Part shown: positions 8,321 through 18,389 of the stretch, in pieces
How positions within the stretch are numbered: position 1 is the stretch's first letter
Layout of the letters: each line of letters opens with the position of its first letter
Assembly (NCBI GenBank): GCA_030673845.1
Contig: JAUTCQ010000019.1
Location: forward strand, 1-64,000
Length of the DNA: 64,000 nt
Source of the DNA: Verrucomicrobiota bacterium JB022
GTDB lineage: Bacteria; Verrucomicrobiota; Verrucomicrobiia; Opitutales; Oceanipulchritudinaceae
Direction of reading: 5' to 3'
Notes under the pieces: model-generated
The model's database searches: none
What the model was told of the DNA's origin: nothing
Seen by the model: only the letters and a program-made list of their open reading frames with translations
Position numbers and translations under genes: made by a program

Positions 8321-8550
8321 GCGATGGAGGCGGCCTGCAGTCTTGGAGAGTTGAAAGACTAGACCAGTTAGACGGCCTAACCCGCGCGGCGTGAGTCGAG
8401 CCGTTGAGTGAAAGGGATGGGCGAAACAGGATGGATCAGGATGCGTTCAAAGGGCGTCCCTTGCCTCAAGGCGCTGCAAATGTGCCGTAAAGCGAGGTCG
8501 AGCCTTGTGTGGGAGACGCTTTTTTGTCTGATTATGAGCTGTTTGCTATC

Positions 8551-9786
8551 ATGGCAGGTGCGCTCAAACGAAAACTGGAAGCTCTGGAGGCCTTCACCGT
8601 CGATGTGATCTACGATCGACGGAGCGACTGGCAGGCGCAGGCTTGGGGCGGCTTTCTGCGAGCCCTGTCGCAGCTTTTTCGCGGGATCGTATCTGCCCGC
8701 TACCATCTGTATGACCGTCGCTTGATGCGCGCGCATCACCTTGGCTGTCAGGTCATCGTCGTGGGTAACCTCACCGTCGGCGGCACCGGCAAGACGCCCG
8801 TGGTAGAGAAGCTCGCCCGCCACCTGCAGGCCAAAGGGCGGACCGTCGCCATTCTCAGCCGGGGCTATAAAAGCAAGAAGGAGCCGTTTTACCACAAATG
8901 GTGGCGCTGGTTCACCCACGCCGAGGCGGAGCCGCCCCGTATCGTCAGCAATGGCCAGGAGGTGCTGCTCGACTCCGAAGTGGCAGGCGACGAGCCTTTC
9001 ATGCTGGCCAAAAACCTGCCGGGCGTCGTGGTACTAACTGACAAGGATCGCGTCAAGGCTGGTATCTATGCCATCCGGCACTTTGGTGCCGATACATTGA
9101 TCCTCGACGACGGCTTCCAGTATTTTCGCCTCAAGGACCATTTCCAGCTCCTGCTGATCGACAAGAGCAACCCCTTTGGTAATGGGCAACTGTTGCCGCG
9201 CGGCATCCTGCGCGAGCCGATCAGCCACCTGCGGCGCGCTTCTTATGTTTTTCTCACCAAATCCGACGGCAAGGCCGATCCGGAGCTGGAGGCGTTGATC
9301 CGGCAACATCGCCCCGATACCGAACTGATCGAATGCACGCACCAGCCGCGCTTTCTGCAAGCGCTCAATGGTTCGGAACGGCTGGATCTGGACCAACTGG
9401 AAGGGCACAAAGTCGCCGCCTTCAGCGCGATCGCCGTGCCGGAGAGTTTCGAGAAGTTTGTGGACCAGTATGGGGCCAACATCGTGCTGCGACGCCGCTT
9501 CCTCGATCACCACCGTTTCCGCGAGGAGGAGATCCAAGATCTATATGCCGAAGCTGCTGCCGCTGGTGCTGAATGGCTGATCACCACCGAAAAGGATGCC
9601 GTGCGCATCCCGGCCGATTGGGCTCAGCCGCTGCCGGTCTATTACCTGCGGGTCGAGATTGCCATCATTGCCGGGGCGGAGGACTTTGAGGCCGCCGTCA
9701 ACCGCATCAGCCGCCGCCCATCGCTGGTGCGGCCGATGGCCGGTGCCCCGCCCGAACCTCAACAAACACGCCGCCGACGGGCCTAG
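8551..9786 (+). CDS. lpxK: Tetraacyldisaccharide 4'-kinase
   Basis: The product has 411 residues. It phosphorylates the 4' position of the lipid A disaccharide at the inner membrane in the Raetz pathway, evidence for an LPS-bearing diderm. The P-loop GGTGKTP lies in the conserved [14 protein letters not shown] stretch. The DDGFQ loop carries the catalytic Asp. [10 protein letters not shown] and FLDHHRF are further family motifs. The residue after DDGFQ is Tyr where the family usually has His. About 60 N-terminal residues precede the kinase core and a basic, proline-rich tail follows it. ATG 8551 is chosen; a GTG at 8509 is in frame. The 230 bases between the IS flank and this gene show no recognisable feature. 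Confidence 0.93.
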   Translation: MAGALKRKLEALEAFTVDVIYDRRSDWQAQAWGGFLRALSQLFRGIVSARYHLYDRRLMRAHHLGCQVIVVGNLTVGGTGKTPVVEKLARHLQAKGRTVAILSRGYKSKKEPFYHKWWRWFTHAEAEPPRIVSNGQEVLLDSEVAGDEPFMLAKNLPGVVVLTDKDRVKAGIYAIRHFGADTLILDDGFQYFRLKDHFQLLLIDKSNPFGNGQLLPRGILREPISHLRRASYVFLTKSDGKADPELEALIRQHRPDTELIECTHQPRFLQALNGSERLDLDQLEGHKVAAFSAIAVPESFEKFVDQYGANIVLRRRFLDHHRFREEEIQDLYAEAAAAGAEWLITTEKDAVRIPADWAQPLPVYYLRVEIAIIAGAEDFEAAVNRISRRPSLVRPMAGAPPEPQQTRRRRA

Positions 9787-9868
9787 ATGGCGCTTTCGCC
9801 TCTCCGGTCTTGTCTGACCGCCCGGTTTGCGCTAGGGCTGGCTGTTTAGGACTTTACTGCTCTTCTTC

Positions 9869-11092
9869 ATGACGAATCACACTGGCCAACGATCGACTCC
9901 GCAGAAAAATCAGGAACTTGACCTCGAGATCAAGGATGCACAGCTCATCTTCAACTCTGTCTGGAATGAACTGGTGTCGGACAAGGGTGGGGTAGAGCAC
10001 CTCAACTTCCCGCGCGAGATGTTCTGGCTCAACGGTGCCCCGGGCTCCGGCAAAGGTACGCAGACGAGCTTTATCATGGAGTATTGCGGCCTCACGGCCC
10101 AGCCGATCGTCGTCAGCGAGCTGCTGAACAGCCCGGAGGCCAAGCGCCTCAAGGACGCCGGCATGATGGTGGGCGACCGTGAAGTGACCTCGCTCCTGCT
10201 CCGCGAGTTGCTGCGCCCCGAGCGCCAGACAGGCGTCATCGTCGACGGCTTTCCCCGCACCAAGGTGCAGGTGGAGAGCCTCAAGCTCTTTTACCAGCGC
10301 TTGATGGACCTGCGTCGTCAGTTCCTGGGCACCAAGCTGAGCAACCAGTTCCCCAAGCCGATCTTCCACATCGTCGTGTTGTATGTGGACGAAGCCGTGT
10401 CGGTGCACCGTCAGCTCTCGCGTGGCCGCAAGGCCATGGAAACGGCCGAGCGCGCCCGGACGGCAGGGGAAGACAACGTGCAGTCTTCCGAAGTGCGCAA
10501 GACCGACTTGAGCGTCGACCTCGCGCGCAACCGCTACCGCACGTTCAAGGAGATCACTTACGAGTCCCTCGCCTCGCTGCGGGAGATCTTCCACTACCAC
10601 TTCATCAACGCCCAGCAGTCGATCGCCGAGGTGCAGCGCAACATCGTGCGCGAGCTCAAATACCAGTCCACGCTGGAGCTGGAAGAGCGCACCTACGACA
10701 TGATCGCGCAGATCCCGGTGGCCGATTCGATCACGGTGCACGCGCGGCAAGACCTCGTGACCCGTCTCGACGACTACGCGCTGCTGCACTCGGAACTGTT
10801 TCGCCAGGTGATCACCATGATCGAAGACAAGGTGATGCCGGTGGTGCTCAAGCACGCGATCTCGGGCCAAGCCACGATCTTCTCCGAAGACCCGGTTTTC
10901 GAAGACCCGCTGGCGCTCACAATGTTCCTCGATATTTTCTCGGAGCGAGGCTACCGTGCGGTCGCCAACGTGCAGCATGAAGAAATCCCCAATCGAATTG
11001 ATCTCGAGACCGGTAAGATTTACACCCGGCGCAAGACCGTTTACCGCTTCACCCTCTACTTTGAAGGCTCGGTCATCCGCCGCGGCCATTAA
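9869..11092 (+). CDS. Nucleoside monophosphate (adenylate) kinase-like protein with C-terminal extension
   Basis: The product has 407 residues. The first 260 or so resemble adenylate kinase: P-loop [10 protein letters not shown] near 55, DGFPRT in the NMP-binding region, and a helical lid. Adenylate kinases are usually 180-230 residues, so about 150 C-terminal residues form an extra domain I do not recognise. A likely activity is phosphoryl exchange between ATP and AMP or another NMP. No second adenylate kinase is visible here, so this could be the main enzyme or a specialised paralogue. Nineteen bases separate it from the aminopeptidase gene, which suggests cotranscription. Confidence 0.75.
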   Translation: MTNHTGQRSTPQKNQELDLEIKDAQLIFNSVWNELVSDKGGVEHLNFPREMFWLNGAPGSGKGTQTSFIMEYCGLTAQPIVVSELLNSPEAKRLKDAGMMVGDREVTSLLLRELLRPERQTGVIVDGFPRTKVQVESLKLFYQRLMDLRRQFLGTKLSNQFPKPIFHIVVLYVDEAVSVHRQLSRGRKAMETAERARTAGEDNVQSSEVRKTDLSVDLARNRYRTFKEITYESLASLREIFHYHFINAQQSIAEVQRNIVRELKYQSTLELEERTYDMIAQIPVADSITVHARQDLVTRLDDYALLHSELFRQVITMIEDKVMPVVLKHAISGQATIFSEDPVFEDPLALTMFLDIFSERGYRAVANVQHEEIPNRIDLETGKIYTRRKTVYRFTLYFEGSVIRRGH

Positions 11093-11111
11093 CGTCGACT
11101 ATTCCACATCC

Positions 11112-12230
11112 ATGGACCCCCGTTACGCGCAACTCGCCGACCAGCTTGTCCAATATTCCGTCAGCCTCCAGGCTGGCCAAAAAGTGCTGATCGAAGCTTT
11201 CGACATCCCCGACCGGATGGTGCACGCGCTCGTGCGCTCCGTGCGGGCGCAGGGCGGCGTGCCTTTTGTCAGCCTGCATCACTCTACCGTCAGCCGTGAA
11301 ATGCTGATGGGCGCGACCGAGGAGCAATACGAGTTCATCGCGGAGATCGAGATGAAGCGCATGCAGGGCATGGACGCCTACATTGCCCTGCGTGGTGCCG
11401 ACAACATCTTCGAGATGTCGGACGTGCCGAGCGACCGCATGAAGCTCGCCCTCAACAAGATGCGCCCGGTGCTCAACCACCGCGTCAACCATACCAAGTG
11501 GGTCGTTTTGCGCTGGCCGACGGCTGGAATGGCGCAGCAGGCGCTGACCAGCACCGAGAGCTTCGAAGACTTTTACTTCCGCGTCTGCACCCTCGATTAC
11601 TCCCGCATGATCCCGGGGCAGAATGCGCTCAAGGCGCGGATGGATGCCGCAAAGCTGGTGGAGATCAAGGGCAATGGCACCGACTTGCGCTTCTCCATCG
11701 ACGGCCTGCAGGCGTTGACCTGTGTGGGCACGCACAACATCCCCGATGGCGAAGTCTTCACTTCTCCCGTCAAGGACAGCGTGGAAGGCGTGATCCAGTA
11801 CAACGCTCCGACGGTCTACCAAGGCGTGTCGTTCGACAACGTGCGACTCGTCTTTGAAAAGGGTCGCATTGTCGAAGCGACCTGCGCGGGCAATCAAGCC
11901 AAGCTCCTCGACATCTTCAACAGCGACGAAGGCGCGCGCTACATTGGCGAATTCGCCCTCGGTTGCAATCCGCACATCCTGGAGCCGATGCGCGACATCC
12001 TCTTCGACGAGAAGATTGCCGGCAGCTTCCACTTTACGCCCGGCCAGGCTTACGAAGGCGTTGCCGACAACGGGAACCGTTCGCAGGTCCACTGGGACTT
12101 GGTGTGCATCCAGCGCCCGGAATACGGCGGCGGCGAGATCTACTTCGACGGCGAGCTGATCCGTAAGGATGGCCTCTTTGTGCCGGACGACCTGCGCTCG
12201 CTCAACCCGGAACAACTGCTGGCCGAGTAA
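11112..12230 (+). CDS. M29-family metallo-aminopeptidase
   Basis: The product has 372 residues and belongs to the thermophilic aminopeptidase family (AmpS/AmpT/PepS), cytosolic two-metal enzymes that remove N-terminal residues from peptides. Family features seen are GNGTDL, the metal-ligand region GEVFTSPV, the segment [11 protein letters not shown], and HWDLV followed by [10 protein letters not shown] near the C-terminus. An in-frame GTG-type extension inside the upstream gene is open but unlikely. ATG 11112 gives the usual family N-terminus ([13 protein letters not shown]). The gene lies 19 bases after the kinase gene and 12 before the deaminase gene, so the three probably share a transcript. 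Confidence 0.93.
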   Translation: MDPRYAQLADQLVQYSVSLQAGQKVLIEAFDIPDRMVHALVRSVRAQGGVPFVSLHHSTVSREMLMGATEEQYEFIAEIEMKRMQGMDAYIALRGADNIFEMSDVPSDRMKLALNKMRPVLNHRVNHTKWVVLRWPTAGMAQQALTSTESFEDFYFRVCTLDYSRMIPGQNALKARMDAAKLVEIKGNGTDLRFSIDGLQALTCVGTHNIPDGEVFTSPVKDSVEGVIQYNAPTVYQGVSFDNVRLVFEKGRIVEATCAGNQAKLLDIFNSDEGARYIGEFALGCNPHILEPMRDILFDEKIAGSFHFTPGQAYEGVADNGNRSQVHWDLVCIQRPEYGGGEIYFDGELIRKDGLFVPDDLRSLNPEQLLAE

Positions 12231-12242
12231 GCGCCCCAACGC

Positions 12243-13253
12243 ATGGCCAACCCGTCGAGCCCCCGCCTGCAGGCCTTTCTGCAGGCGTTGCCCAAGACCG
12301 AAACGCACCTGCACATCGAAGGCGCCTTGCCGTTCGAGCTGCTGCAGCGTCAGGACCCGTTGCAGTGGGCAAAGCCGCCTCGCTCGTGGGCGGCCGACTT
12401 CAAGTTTCGCAGCTTTGCGGAGTTTGAAGAGGAGCTGCTGATGATGGCGACGCAGTGGTATATCTCGCCCGAGCGCTACCACGAAGCCGCCAAGATCGTC
12501 TTCCGCCGCCTCTACGAAGAGCAGCACGTCCGCTATGTGGAGACGAGTTTTGCCTCCGGGATCGTGGAGTTCCTGGGCGTCAGTGCGCCCGGAATCGTGC
12601 ATGCGATCAAGCATGCCGCGCCGCAGGGTATGGAAGTGCGCGTCTTCATGGGCATCCACCACGCGGGCTATAACGAGCGGACGCGCGATTGGCTGGAAGA
12701 CTGCGTGCACTGGCCCGACCTCGACGGGATCGATCTGCACGGCGAGGAAACCGATCCGATGGGCGACTGGGCTCCGCCGCTCTGGGCCAAAGCCCGCGCG
12801 CATGGCAAATTTACCAAGGCGCATGCGGGCGAATTCGCGGGGCCGGAATTCGTCCGCTACGCGGTCGACGAGTTGGGTGCCCAGCGCATCCAGCACGGTG
12901 TTCGCTCAGCCGAAGATCCGCAACTGGTGCTCGACCTGAAGGCACGCGGCATCGCTCTCGACGTCTGCCCGATCAGCAACGTAAAGCTCGACGTGGTGCC
13001 AACCATGCGTGATCACCCGATTCGCCAGTTTTTCGATGCGGGGCTGACCTGCACGATCAATACCGACGATCCAATGTCGTTCGGCAATCAGCTACACGAG
13101 GAATACACGGCCCTCCACGACCAGCTGGGTTTCACGATCCCGCAGTTGGGCGAGATCGCCAGAAACGGTTTCCGCGTCGCCCTGATTTCAGAAGAGCTGC
13201 GGGCCGATTACCTGGAGCAGATCGACCACGTGGTGGCCGAGTTTGCTGAGTAG
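12243..13253 (+). CDS. add: Adenosine deaminase family protein
   Basis: The product has 336 residues, the normal length for Add. It is a zinc-dependent purine deaminase converting adenosine to inosine; adenine or a modified purine nucleoside is an alternative substrate. Zinc ligands are in HLHIEG (His22, His24), catalytic residues in KAHAGE, the third His in RIQHGVR, and the Asp pair in NTDDP near 277-280. All are intact. The start lies 12 bases after the aminopeptidase stop and the gene ends 3 bases before the pseudouridine synthase start, so it sits inside the same + strand operon. Confidence 0.9.
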   Translation: MANPSSPRLQAFLQALPKTETHLHIEGALPFELLQRQDPLQWAKPPRSWAADFKFRSFAEFEEELLMMATQWYISPERYHEAAKIVFRRLYEEQHVRYVETSFASGIVEFLGVSAPGIVHAIKHAAPQGMEVRVFMGIHHAGYNERTRDWLEDCVHWPDLDGIDLHGEETDPMGDWAPPLWAKARAHGKFTKAHAGEFAGPEFVRYAVDELGAQRIQHGVRSAEDPQLVLDLKARGIALDVCPISNVKLDVVPTMRDHPIRQFFDAGLTCTINTDDPMSFGNQLHEEYTALHDQLGFTIPQLGEIARNGFRVALISEELRADYLEQIDHVVAEFAE

Positions 13254-13256
13254 CGC

Positions 13257-14195
13257 ATGGACGAAGCTGCGGGTCAGGAGTTTTCGTTTCAAGTCGACGC
13301 CAAGCTGCACCGCGAGCGCGCCGACAAGGCTGTGACCGCACGGGCCGAGGGCCTGAGCCGGAGTGCGGTCCAAAAGCTTTTCGCTGCTGGTCTTGTCTGG
13401 CGCGAAGATGCCGCCCTGAGTCAGAAAGACAAGGTGCTCGAGGGCGACTGGATCACCTACACGGTGCCGCCGCCGCGCCCGCTGGAGCTGCGCCCGGTCG
13501 ACATCCCGCTTGATGTCATTTACGAAGACGCCGAGTGTCTGGCGATCCACAAGCCCGCCGGGATGGTTGTGCACCCGGGAGCCGGGACGGGCGAAGATAC
13601 ACTCGTGCACGCGCTTTTGCACCACTGTCGCGGGCAGCTGAGCGGCATTGGCGGCGTGGAACGCCCGGGGATCGTGCACCGCCTCGACCGCGAGACCAGT
13701 GGCGTGATCATCATGGCCAAGACTGACCGCGCGCACCAAGCCCTGTCCCGCCAGTTTGCCGAGCGGCAGACCGACAAGCGCTACCTTGCGCTGGTGCAAG
13801 GCGTGCCTCGCGATACGGCGGGCAAGATCGACGCCCCGATTGGCCGCCACCCGGTGCATCGGCAGAAAATGGCAATCGTCGACCATGGCCGCTACGCTTT
13901 GACGGATTATTTTGTCGAAGAGGCTTTCGGCGAAGTGGCGGCGCGGGTGCGCTTCCACATCCATACGGGGCGCACGCACCAGATCCGGGTCCATGCGCAG
14001 CACTTGGGGTATCCGTTGGCGGGCGACCCCATGTACGGCTTCCGCGCGAACGCGTTCGCGATAGAAGTTCCGCGCGTCATGCTGCACGCGGCTGAGCTGC
14101 GGATCGCGCATCCCACCACAGGCGAGCCACTGGTGTTGCAGGCACCGTTACCTGCGGATTTTGAGGCGCTGCAAGGAGCCCTGCGCGGGGCTTAG
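13257..14195 (+). CDS. rluD: RluA/RluD-family 23S rRNA pseudouridine synthase
   Basis: The product has 312 residues. An N-terminal S4-like RNA-binding region (about 25-80) precedes the pseudouridine synthase fold. The catalytic Asp lies in HRLDRETSG, preceded by NKPAG-like HKPAGMVVHPG and followed by HTGRTHQIRVH. The N-terminal S4 domain favours RluD (helix 69) over RluA or RluC, but the site cannot be fixed from sequence alone. It starts 3 bases after the deaminase stop and its final four bases overlap the end of the convergent ppx gene. Confidence 0.9.
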   Translation: MDEAAGQEFSFQVDAKLHRERADKAVTARAEGLSRSAVQKLFAAGLVWREDAALSQKDKVLEGDWITYTVPPPRPLELRPVDIPLDVIYEDAECLAIHKPAGMVVHPGAGTGEDTLVHALLHHCRGQLSGIGGVERPGIVHRLDRETSGVIIMAKTDRAHQALSRQFAERQTDKRYLALVQGVPRDTAGKIDAPIGRHPVHRQKMAIVDHGRYALTDYFVEEAFGEVAARVRFHIHTGRTHQIRVHAQHLGYPLAGDPMYGFRANAFAIEVPRVMLHAAELRIAHPTTGEPLVLQAPLPADFEALQGALRGA

Positions 14196-15130
14196 CGGAA
14201 GTAGCCGTGCTTCAGCAGGTGCGACGCAATACCGAAGCGTAAGTTGTAGAGCGACTGCTGGATGGCAGGCGCATGGGCCAGCTCCATCAGCGTGCGGTAG
14301 ATCGTCAGCGCCACCGGAAAGATGTCGGCGCGGCCCGGCGGCAGCCCCGGCACTTCAAGGCGCTCGGCAAAGGTCATGGCTGAGAGCTCTGTCGTCAGCT
14401 CCTTTACGTCTTCGAGCGAAACGGTAGAGGCCACTTCGGCAAAGCTGATCCCGCGCTTTCCCGCCAGCATGGCGCGGGTTACGGCCATGCCACCGCCGGT
14501 GCCGACCAGCGGGGCGTAAGGGATCACGTCGTGGCACAGGATGTCGCGGCGGACGTGGGCGGCCAACTCATCCAGCATGGAGCCCGGGTAGCGGCCTGTC
14601 GGGTCGGGCGGGAACTCCTCGAAGAGGCGCACCGAGCCCAGTTGCAGGCTTACTGCCTTGTCGATCTGGCCATGGGCAAAGCGGATGATCTCCAGGCTGC
14701 CCCCTCCGAGGTCGGCGAGGCAGAAACGTTCCAGCTCCGGTCCAATCGCGGGGTCTTGGCGGATGCCTTCGGCGATGAAGCGGGCCTCTTCGTCACCCGT
14801 CAGGATTACTGGGCGAATGCCGACCGCTTCTTCAACTCCGCCGAGAAATTCTTCCCCGTTGGCGGCGTCGCGCACCGCACTGGTAGCGACGATGGCGCAC
14901 TCCTCGATCGGCCCATGTTTGCGCCAATCGCGATGCAGCTCGCTGACGGCTTCGATCCCGGCGGCAATGCGATCTGGGCGGAGGCGGGGAGGATGCCCGG
15001 AAATGCCTTGGCTGATCCGCACTTCCAGCGTGCGCTCAAATCGCGCCTCCACGCGACCATGCTCGCCACGTTGGGCGACAAGGGTCTTGATCGTGTTGCT
15101 GCCTACGTCGATGACGGCGACGGTCTTCAT
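14192..15130 (-). CDS. Ppx/GppA phosphatase family protein
   Basis: The product has 312 residues, matching the short exopolyphosphatase or pppGpp phosphatase form without the C-terminal HD domain. It has the actin-like ATPase fold with IDVGSNTIK at the N-terminus, EARFIAEG in the catalytic segment, and the phosphate loop DLGGGSLE. It probably hydrolyses polyphosphate or the guanosine pentaphosphate alarmone. ATG 15130 is chosen because the family begins MKTVAVIDVGSN; upstream in-frame codons lie inside rsmI. It overlaps rsmI by four bases (ATGA type) and is probably translated with it. Confidence 0.92.
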   Translation of the reverse strand: MKTVAVIDVGSNTIKTLVAQRGEHGRVEARFERTLEVRISQGISGHPPRLRPDRIAAGIEAVSELHRDWRKHGPIEECAIVATSAVRDAANGEEFLGGVEEAVGIRPVILTGDEEARFIAEGIRQDPAIGPELERFCLADLGGGSLEIIRFAHGQIDKAVSLQLGSVRLFEEFPPDPTGRYPGSMLDELAAHVRRDILCHDVIPYAPLVGTGGGMAVTRAMLAGKRGISFAEVASTVSLEDVKELTTELSAMTFAERLEVPGLPPGRADIFPVALTIYRTLMELAHAPAIQQSLYNLRFGIASHLLKHGYFR

Positions 15131-15852
15131 GCAGAGTCTTGCAGCTGGTAGCCGGCCTTGGCGATCATGACGACAAATTCGCCTTTTTGGCTGCCAGCCA
15201 GCAGGGTTTTCTTCACCTCGGCGGCGGGCCCGACGTAAAAGGTTTCGTGCAGCTTGGTCAGCTCGCGGCCAATGGCCATGCAACGGTCTGCGCCAAGCAC
15301 TGCGATCACGTCGTCGACAAATTTCTCGATCCGGTGGGTCGATTCGTAGAAGACGAGCGTGTATTCCAGATCCCGCCAGCGCTCGAAAGTGCGTTTGCGC
15401 GCCGCCGTCTTGGGCGGGAGGAAGCCGAGGTAGAGAAAGCCATCGGTAGGCAGCCCTGAAGCGGCCAAGGCAATCGTAGCCGCACAGGGGCCGCTGATCG
15501 GCGTAACGGGCAGGCCCCGGGCGCGGCAGGCGCGCACGACACGAAAGCCGGGATCGCTGATGGCAGGCATACCGGCGTCGGTGATCAAAGCCACGCGTTG
15601 CCCCGAAGCGACAAGGTCAGCCAGATTGTCCGCCTGATCGCGCTCGTTGTGCTCGTGGTAGGCCCGCAGCGAGGCCGTCACCTGCAGGTTGGAGAGCAGG
15701 CGCTGGGCGTGGCGCGTATCTTCACAGGCGATCACATCGGCCTGTTCAAGCACGGTTACCGCGCGCGGCGTCAGCTCTTGGCGATTCCCGATCGGGGTTC
15801 CGACGAGATAGAGGGCAGGGGGTAGCCGCTGTTCCTGAGTGGCGGGCTCCAC
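15127..15852 (-). CDS. rsmI: 16S rRNA (cytidine-1402 2'-O) methyltransferase
   Basis: The product has 241 residues. It methylates the ribose of C1402 in the decoding centre of 16S rRNA using SAM. Tetrapyrrole-methylase fold motifs are LVGTPIGN at the N-terminus, CEDTRHAQRLL, ITDAGMPAISDPG, and PISGPCAA. It is somewhat shorter than E. coli RsmI and lacks its C-terminal extension, as is common in many phyla. It precedes ppx in a - strand operon, with 3 bases between the lipoprotein stop and this gene's start. Confidence 0.94.
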   Translation of the reverse strand: MEPATQEQRLPPALYLVGTPIGNRQELTPRAVTVLEQADVIACEDTRHAQRLLSNLQVTASLRAYHEHNERDQADNLADLVASGQRVALITDAGMPAISDPGFRVVRACRARGLPVTPISGPCAATIALAASGLPTDGFLYLGFLPPKTAARKRTFERWRDLEYTLVFYESTHRIEKFVDDVIAVLGADRCMAIGRELTKLHETFYVGPAAEVKKTLLAGSQKGEFVVMIAKAGYQLQDSA

Positions 15853-15855
15853 GCG

Positions 15856-16041
15856 TTAGCGGGCGCCGCCCATACCGTTGAAGCCAGGCACCTGGCCTTC
15901 CCAGTTTGCTGGCTGGGCGTGCGGGACGGGCGACATGTTCGGGTCTTCACCCGTGAGGGAGCCGCAGCCAGTGGCGGCCCAGCTCAGGATGCCCAGAGCC
16001 AGCAGTCGGAAGCAGAACCAGAAGGTGCTGATCAAATTCAT
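15856..16041 (-). CDS. Small predicted lipoprotein
   Basis: The 61-residue product has a hydrophobic N-terminal segment ending in AATGC. This is a plausible lipobox, with Cys26 as the acylated residue. A short polar, Gly/Pro-rich tail follows, with no recognisable domain. The start codon overlaps the stop of the coiled-coil gene (ATGA type) and rsmI starts 3 bases downstream, so it is part of the same transcript. The tight overlaps on both sides argue that it is a real gene despite its size. Its function is unknown. Confidence 0.65.
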   Translation of the reverse strand: MNLISTFWFCFRLLALGILSWAATGCGSLTGEDPNMSPVPHAQPANWEGQVPGFNGMGGAR

Positions 16042-16733
16042 GGGTGAGGATTCAAAGTTAATTTCAGTCCGGGATCAAGCGCGTAGCTTAGCTCTTGTGG
16101 CTCGATCCAGCCCAAGGCGGCATCGGGTGCCAAGCGGGTGGTGTGAAAGCGGAGGGCGCGACCGTCCGGCAGCTGAAGCAGGTAGGTGTTATCGACCGAG
16201 AAATAACGCTCTTGAGGGTTGGCAAGAGCGATTATTTTGCCGTTGGCCGAGCGGGCCAGTACCGTGCACTCGGGCAACGTAACCGGAGCTGGAGTAGCTT
16301 GAATCACTGGGGCGGGCGCTGGTGCCGGCAGGGGTGCGGCGGCTCGCAGATCCAATTCGCTACGGAGGCGGACAAGGCGCAACTCACGGTCGGCCAGATC
16401 CGTCTCGCGCTGCTTCAGGCTCGCATGCGCGGTTTCGAGTTCGCGCTGCAGGCGAGCGACGTCGCCGGTCAAGGCTGCCTGGCGGGTCTTGGCCTCGATC
16501 AGATCAGCTTCCGAGGATGCCAGTTGTCGGGTCTGGCGCTCCTGCTCCCGACGGCTTTGGTTGAGCGCTTCCTGCAACTGGGTTTGCAGGTGCAGGGCCT
16601 GGTTTTCGCGCTCGACCAGTGCGGCCTGCTCGACGTGGGCCGCGCGCAGGCGCTCGGACTGTACGACCGCGACGGAAAGGGCCAGCAAGGCAAAGCCCGA
16701 TATGACTCCGGTGAGCCAGCCCGTTCCGTTCAT
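16038..16733 (-). CDS. Membrane-anchored coiled-coil protein of unknown function
   Basis: The 231-residue product has one N-terminal transmembrane segment (about 8-25). A long charged heptad-rich coiled coil (about 30-125) follows, then a Pro/Ala linker and a C-terminal globular part (about 150-231) rich in beta-like segments. The topology suggests a cytoplasmic or periplasmic stalk ending in a small domain. It lies 15 bases downstream of pgi and overlaps the lipoprotein gene. No family was recognised. A role in the envelope is possible, but the context (pgi, rsmI) gives no firm clue. Confidence 0.7.
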   Translation of the reverse strand: MNGTGWLTGVISGFALLALSVAVVQSERLRAAHVEQAALVERENQALHLQTQLQEALNQSRREQERQTRQLASSEADLIEAKTRQAALTGDVARLQRELETAHASLKQRETDLADRELRLVRLRSELDLRAAAPLPAPAPAPVIQATPAPVTLPECTVLARSANGKIIALANPQERYFSVDNTYLLQLPDGRALRFHTTRLAPDAALGWIEPQELSYALDPGLKLTLNPHP

Positions 16734-16748
16734 GCGGCGAATGTGGCG

Positions 16749-18329
16749 TTAAGCCTGGGCGGAGTATTTGGCGGACCAAATATCGCTGCCCGGCTGCTTG
16801 ACGATGCCCTTGGCGGGGTTGGCTACGAGGTGCTGGAGCAGCTTGTAGATCGTCTCCGCCTGGTCTTCGGCGCCGATGGCGGAAGCAAGTTCGTCCACCG
16901 TAAAGGCTTGGCCGGCATTCTCGAAGAGGTAGCCGGTGACGCTCTGCTTGATCTTGAGGAAGGTAGCGGCAGCCTTCTTGCCGGCTTCAACCCCGGGCTG
17001 GTGGTAGGCGTTGATGCCGACAAGGCTGGCGTAGAAGCCCACTGCCCGCTCGTAGAGCGCGATCAACATGCCGACCGCTTCGGGCGTCACTTCGTCGATC
17101 GTGATGGTGATCGACTCGCGGTCCTTTTCGGCCAGCGCTTCGCGGGTGCCCAGCAGGAAGGCGTTGAGGTAGTCGCCCGAGGTGACGCCGTCTTCCACAT
17201 CGACGGAAGCGCCTTCGCGATCCTTCGTCACTTCGATGAAGGTGGCGAAGAAATTGTTCACGCCTTCGCGCAGCTGCTGCACATAGGCGTGCTGGTCGGT
17301 CGAGCCTTTGTTGCCGTAGACGGCGATGCCCTGATTGACGACCTTGCCTGCGAGGTCCAGCTCCTTGCCGAGGCTCTCCATCACGAGTTGCTGGAGATAC
17401 TTGGCGAAGAGGGTGAGGCGGTCCTTATAGGGCAGGATCACCATGTCCTTTTCGCCCTTGCCGTTGGTGGCGTGGTACCACATCAGCGCGAGCAGGGCCG
17501 CCGGATTCTGGCGGGTCTCGGTGCTGCGAGTCCAGGCATCCATCTTGGAAGCGCCCTTGAGCATGCCCTTGATGTCGATGCCTTGCAGGCGGGCCGGAAG
17601 GAGGCCGACGGCAGCCATTTCGCTGGTGCGGCCACCGACCCAGTCCCACATCGGGAAGCGTTCGAGCCAGTCTTCTTCCACTGCCACCTTGTCGAGCTTG
17701 CTGTCGACTCCGGTCACGGCCACGGCGTGCCTGGCAAAGGTAACGCTCTCAGAAAGGTAGGCCTGCTGGGCTTCGAGCATGCCATTGCGCGTCTCAGGAG
17801 TGCCGCCACTCTTGGAGACGACCAGCACCAGCGTGCGGTCCAGCTTGTTGCGCAGCGGGTTCAGCGCTACGTCCATGCCATCCGGGTCGGTGTTGTCAAA
17901 GAAGTGCACCTGCATGCGGTCTTCGCCGGGGCGGCCGAGCGCCTGCGCGACGAACTGCGGGCCCAGGGCCGAGCCGCCGATACCGATCACGAGCAAGTCG
18001 GTAAACTTGCCGCCTTCGCCTTGGATCTCACCGGAGTGGATCTTGCGGGCAAAGGACTCGATGCGCTCCAGCGCGCCGCTGATCTCGGCGGCGATTTCGG
18101 CCGTGGGGGCGATCTCCGCGTTGCGGAGCCAGTAGTGGCCCACCATGCGGTTTTCGTCGGGATTGGCGATGGCGCCCATCTCAAGCGCTTGCATCGACTG
18201 GAAGGCCTGTTGCATCGGCGCTTCCATTTCCGCGAGAAACCCGCGGTCGAAATTCATGCGGCTCACGTCGAGCGCGAAGCCGAGGGAGGGGTTGGAGAGG
18301 TAGTATTCCTTGAAACGGTTCCAGGACAT
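16749..18329 (-). CDS. pgi: Glucose-6-phosphate isomerase
   Basis: The product has 526 residues. It interconverts glucose-6-phosphate and fructose-6-phosphate in the cytosol. Family features are [11 protein letters not shown], the phosphate loop [32 protein letters not shown] and the C-terminal [12 protein letters not shown] with its catalytic Lys. The last 60 or so residues, after the sugar-isomerase fold, form a small helical extension. The other glycolytic genes gap, pgk and tpiA lie 4-8 kb away on the opposite strand. The 108-base leader before it holds the overlapping palindromes at 18390-18420. Confidence 0.95.
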   Translation of the reverse strand: MSWNRFKEYYLSNPSLGFALDVSRMNFDRGFLAEMEAPMQQAFQSMQALEMGAIANPDENRMVGHYWLRNAEIAPTAEIAAEISGALERIESFARKIHSGEIQGEGGKFTDLLVIGIGGSALGPQFVAQALGRPGEDRMQVHFFDNTDPDGMDVALNPLRNKLDRTLVLVVSKSGGTPETRNGMLEAQQAYLSESVTFARHAVAVTGVDSKLDKVAVEEDWLERFPMWDWVGGRTSEMAAVGLLPARLQGIDIKGMLKGASKMDAWTRSTETRQNPAALLALMWYHATNGKGEKDMVILPYKDRLTLFAKYLQQLVMESLGKELDLAGKVVNQGIAVYGNKGSTDQHAYVQQLREGVNNFFATFIEVTKDREGASVDVEDGVTSGDYLNAFLLGTREALAEKDRESITITIDEVTPEAVGMLIALYERAVGFYASLVGINAYHQPGVEAGKKAAATFLKIKQSVTGYLFENAGQAFTVDELASAIGAEDQAETIYKLLQHLVANPAKGIVKQPGSDIWSAKYSAQA

Positions 18330-18389
18330 GGCTGCGCTCTAAAGTGTTGCCTCACGCCCAAATTGCAAAGCCAAAGGTGAGACTCGTGC

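Noticed and set aside
11073-12896. A 607-codon open frame on the - strand opposite the aminopeptidase and deaminase genes
   Set aside because: It is a shadow of GC-rich codons on the + strand. The product has no family features, and both + strand genes have intact motifs.
16095-18380. A 761-codon open frame on the + strand opposite pgi and the coiled-coil gene
   Set aside because: It spans the whole of pgi and parts of its neighbours; composition is low-complexity and His/Gly/Val rich, as expected of an antisense shadow.
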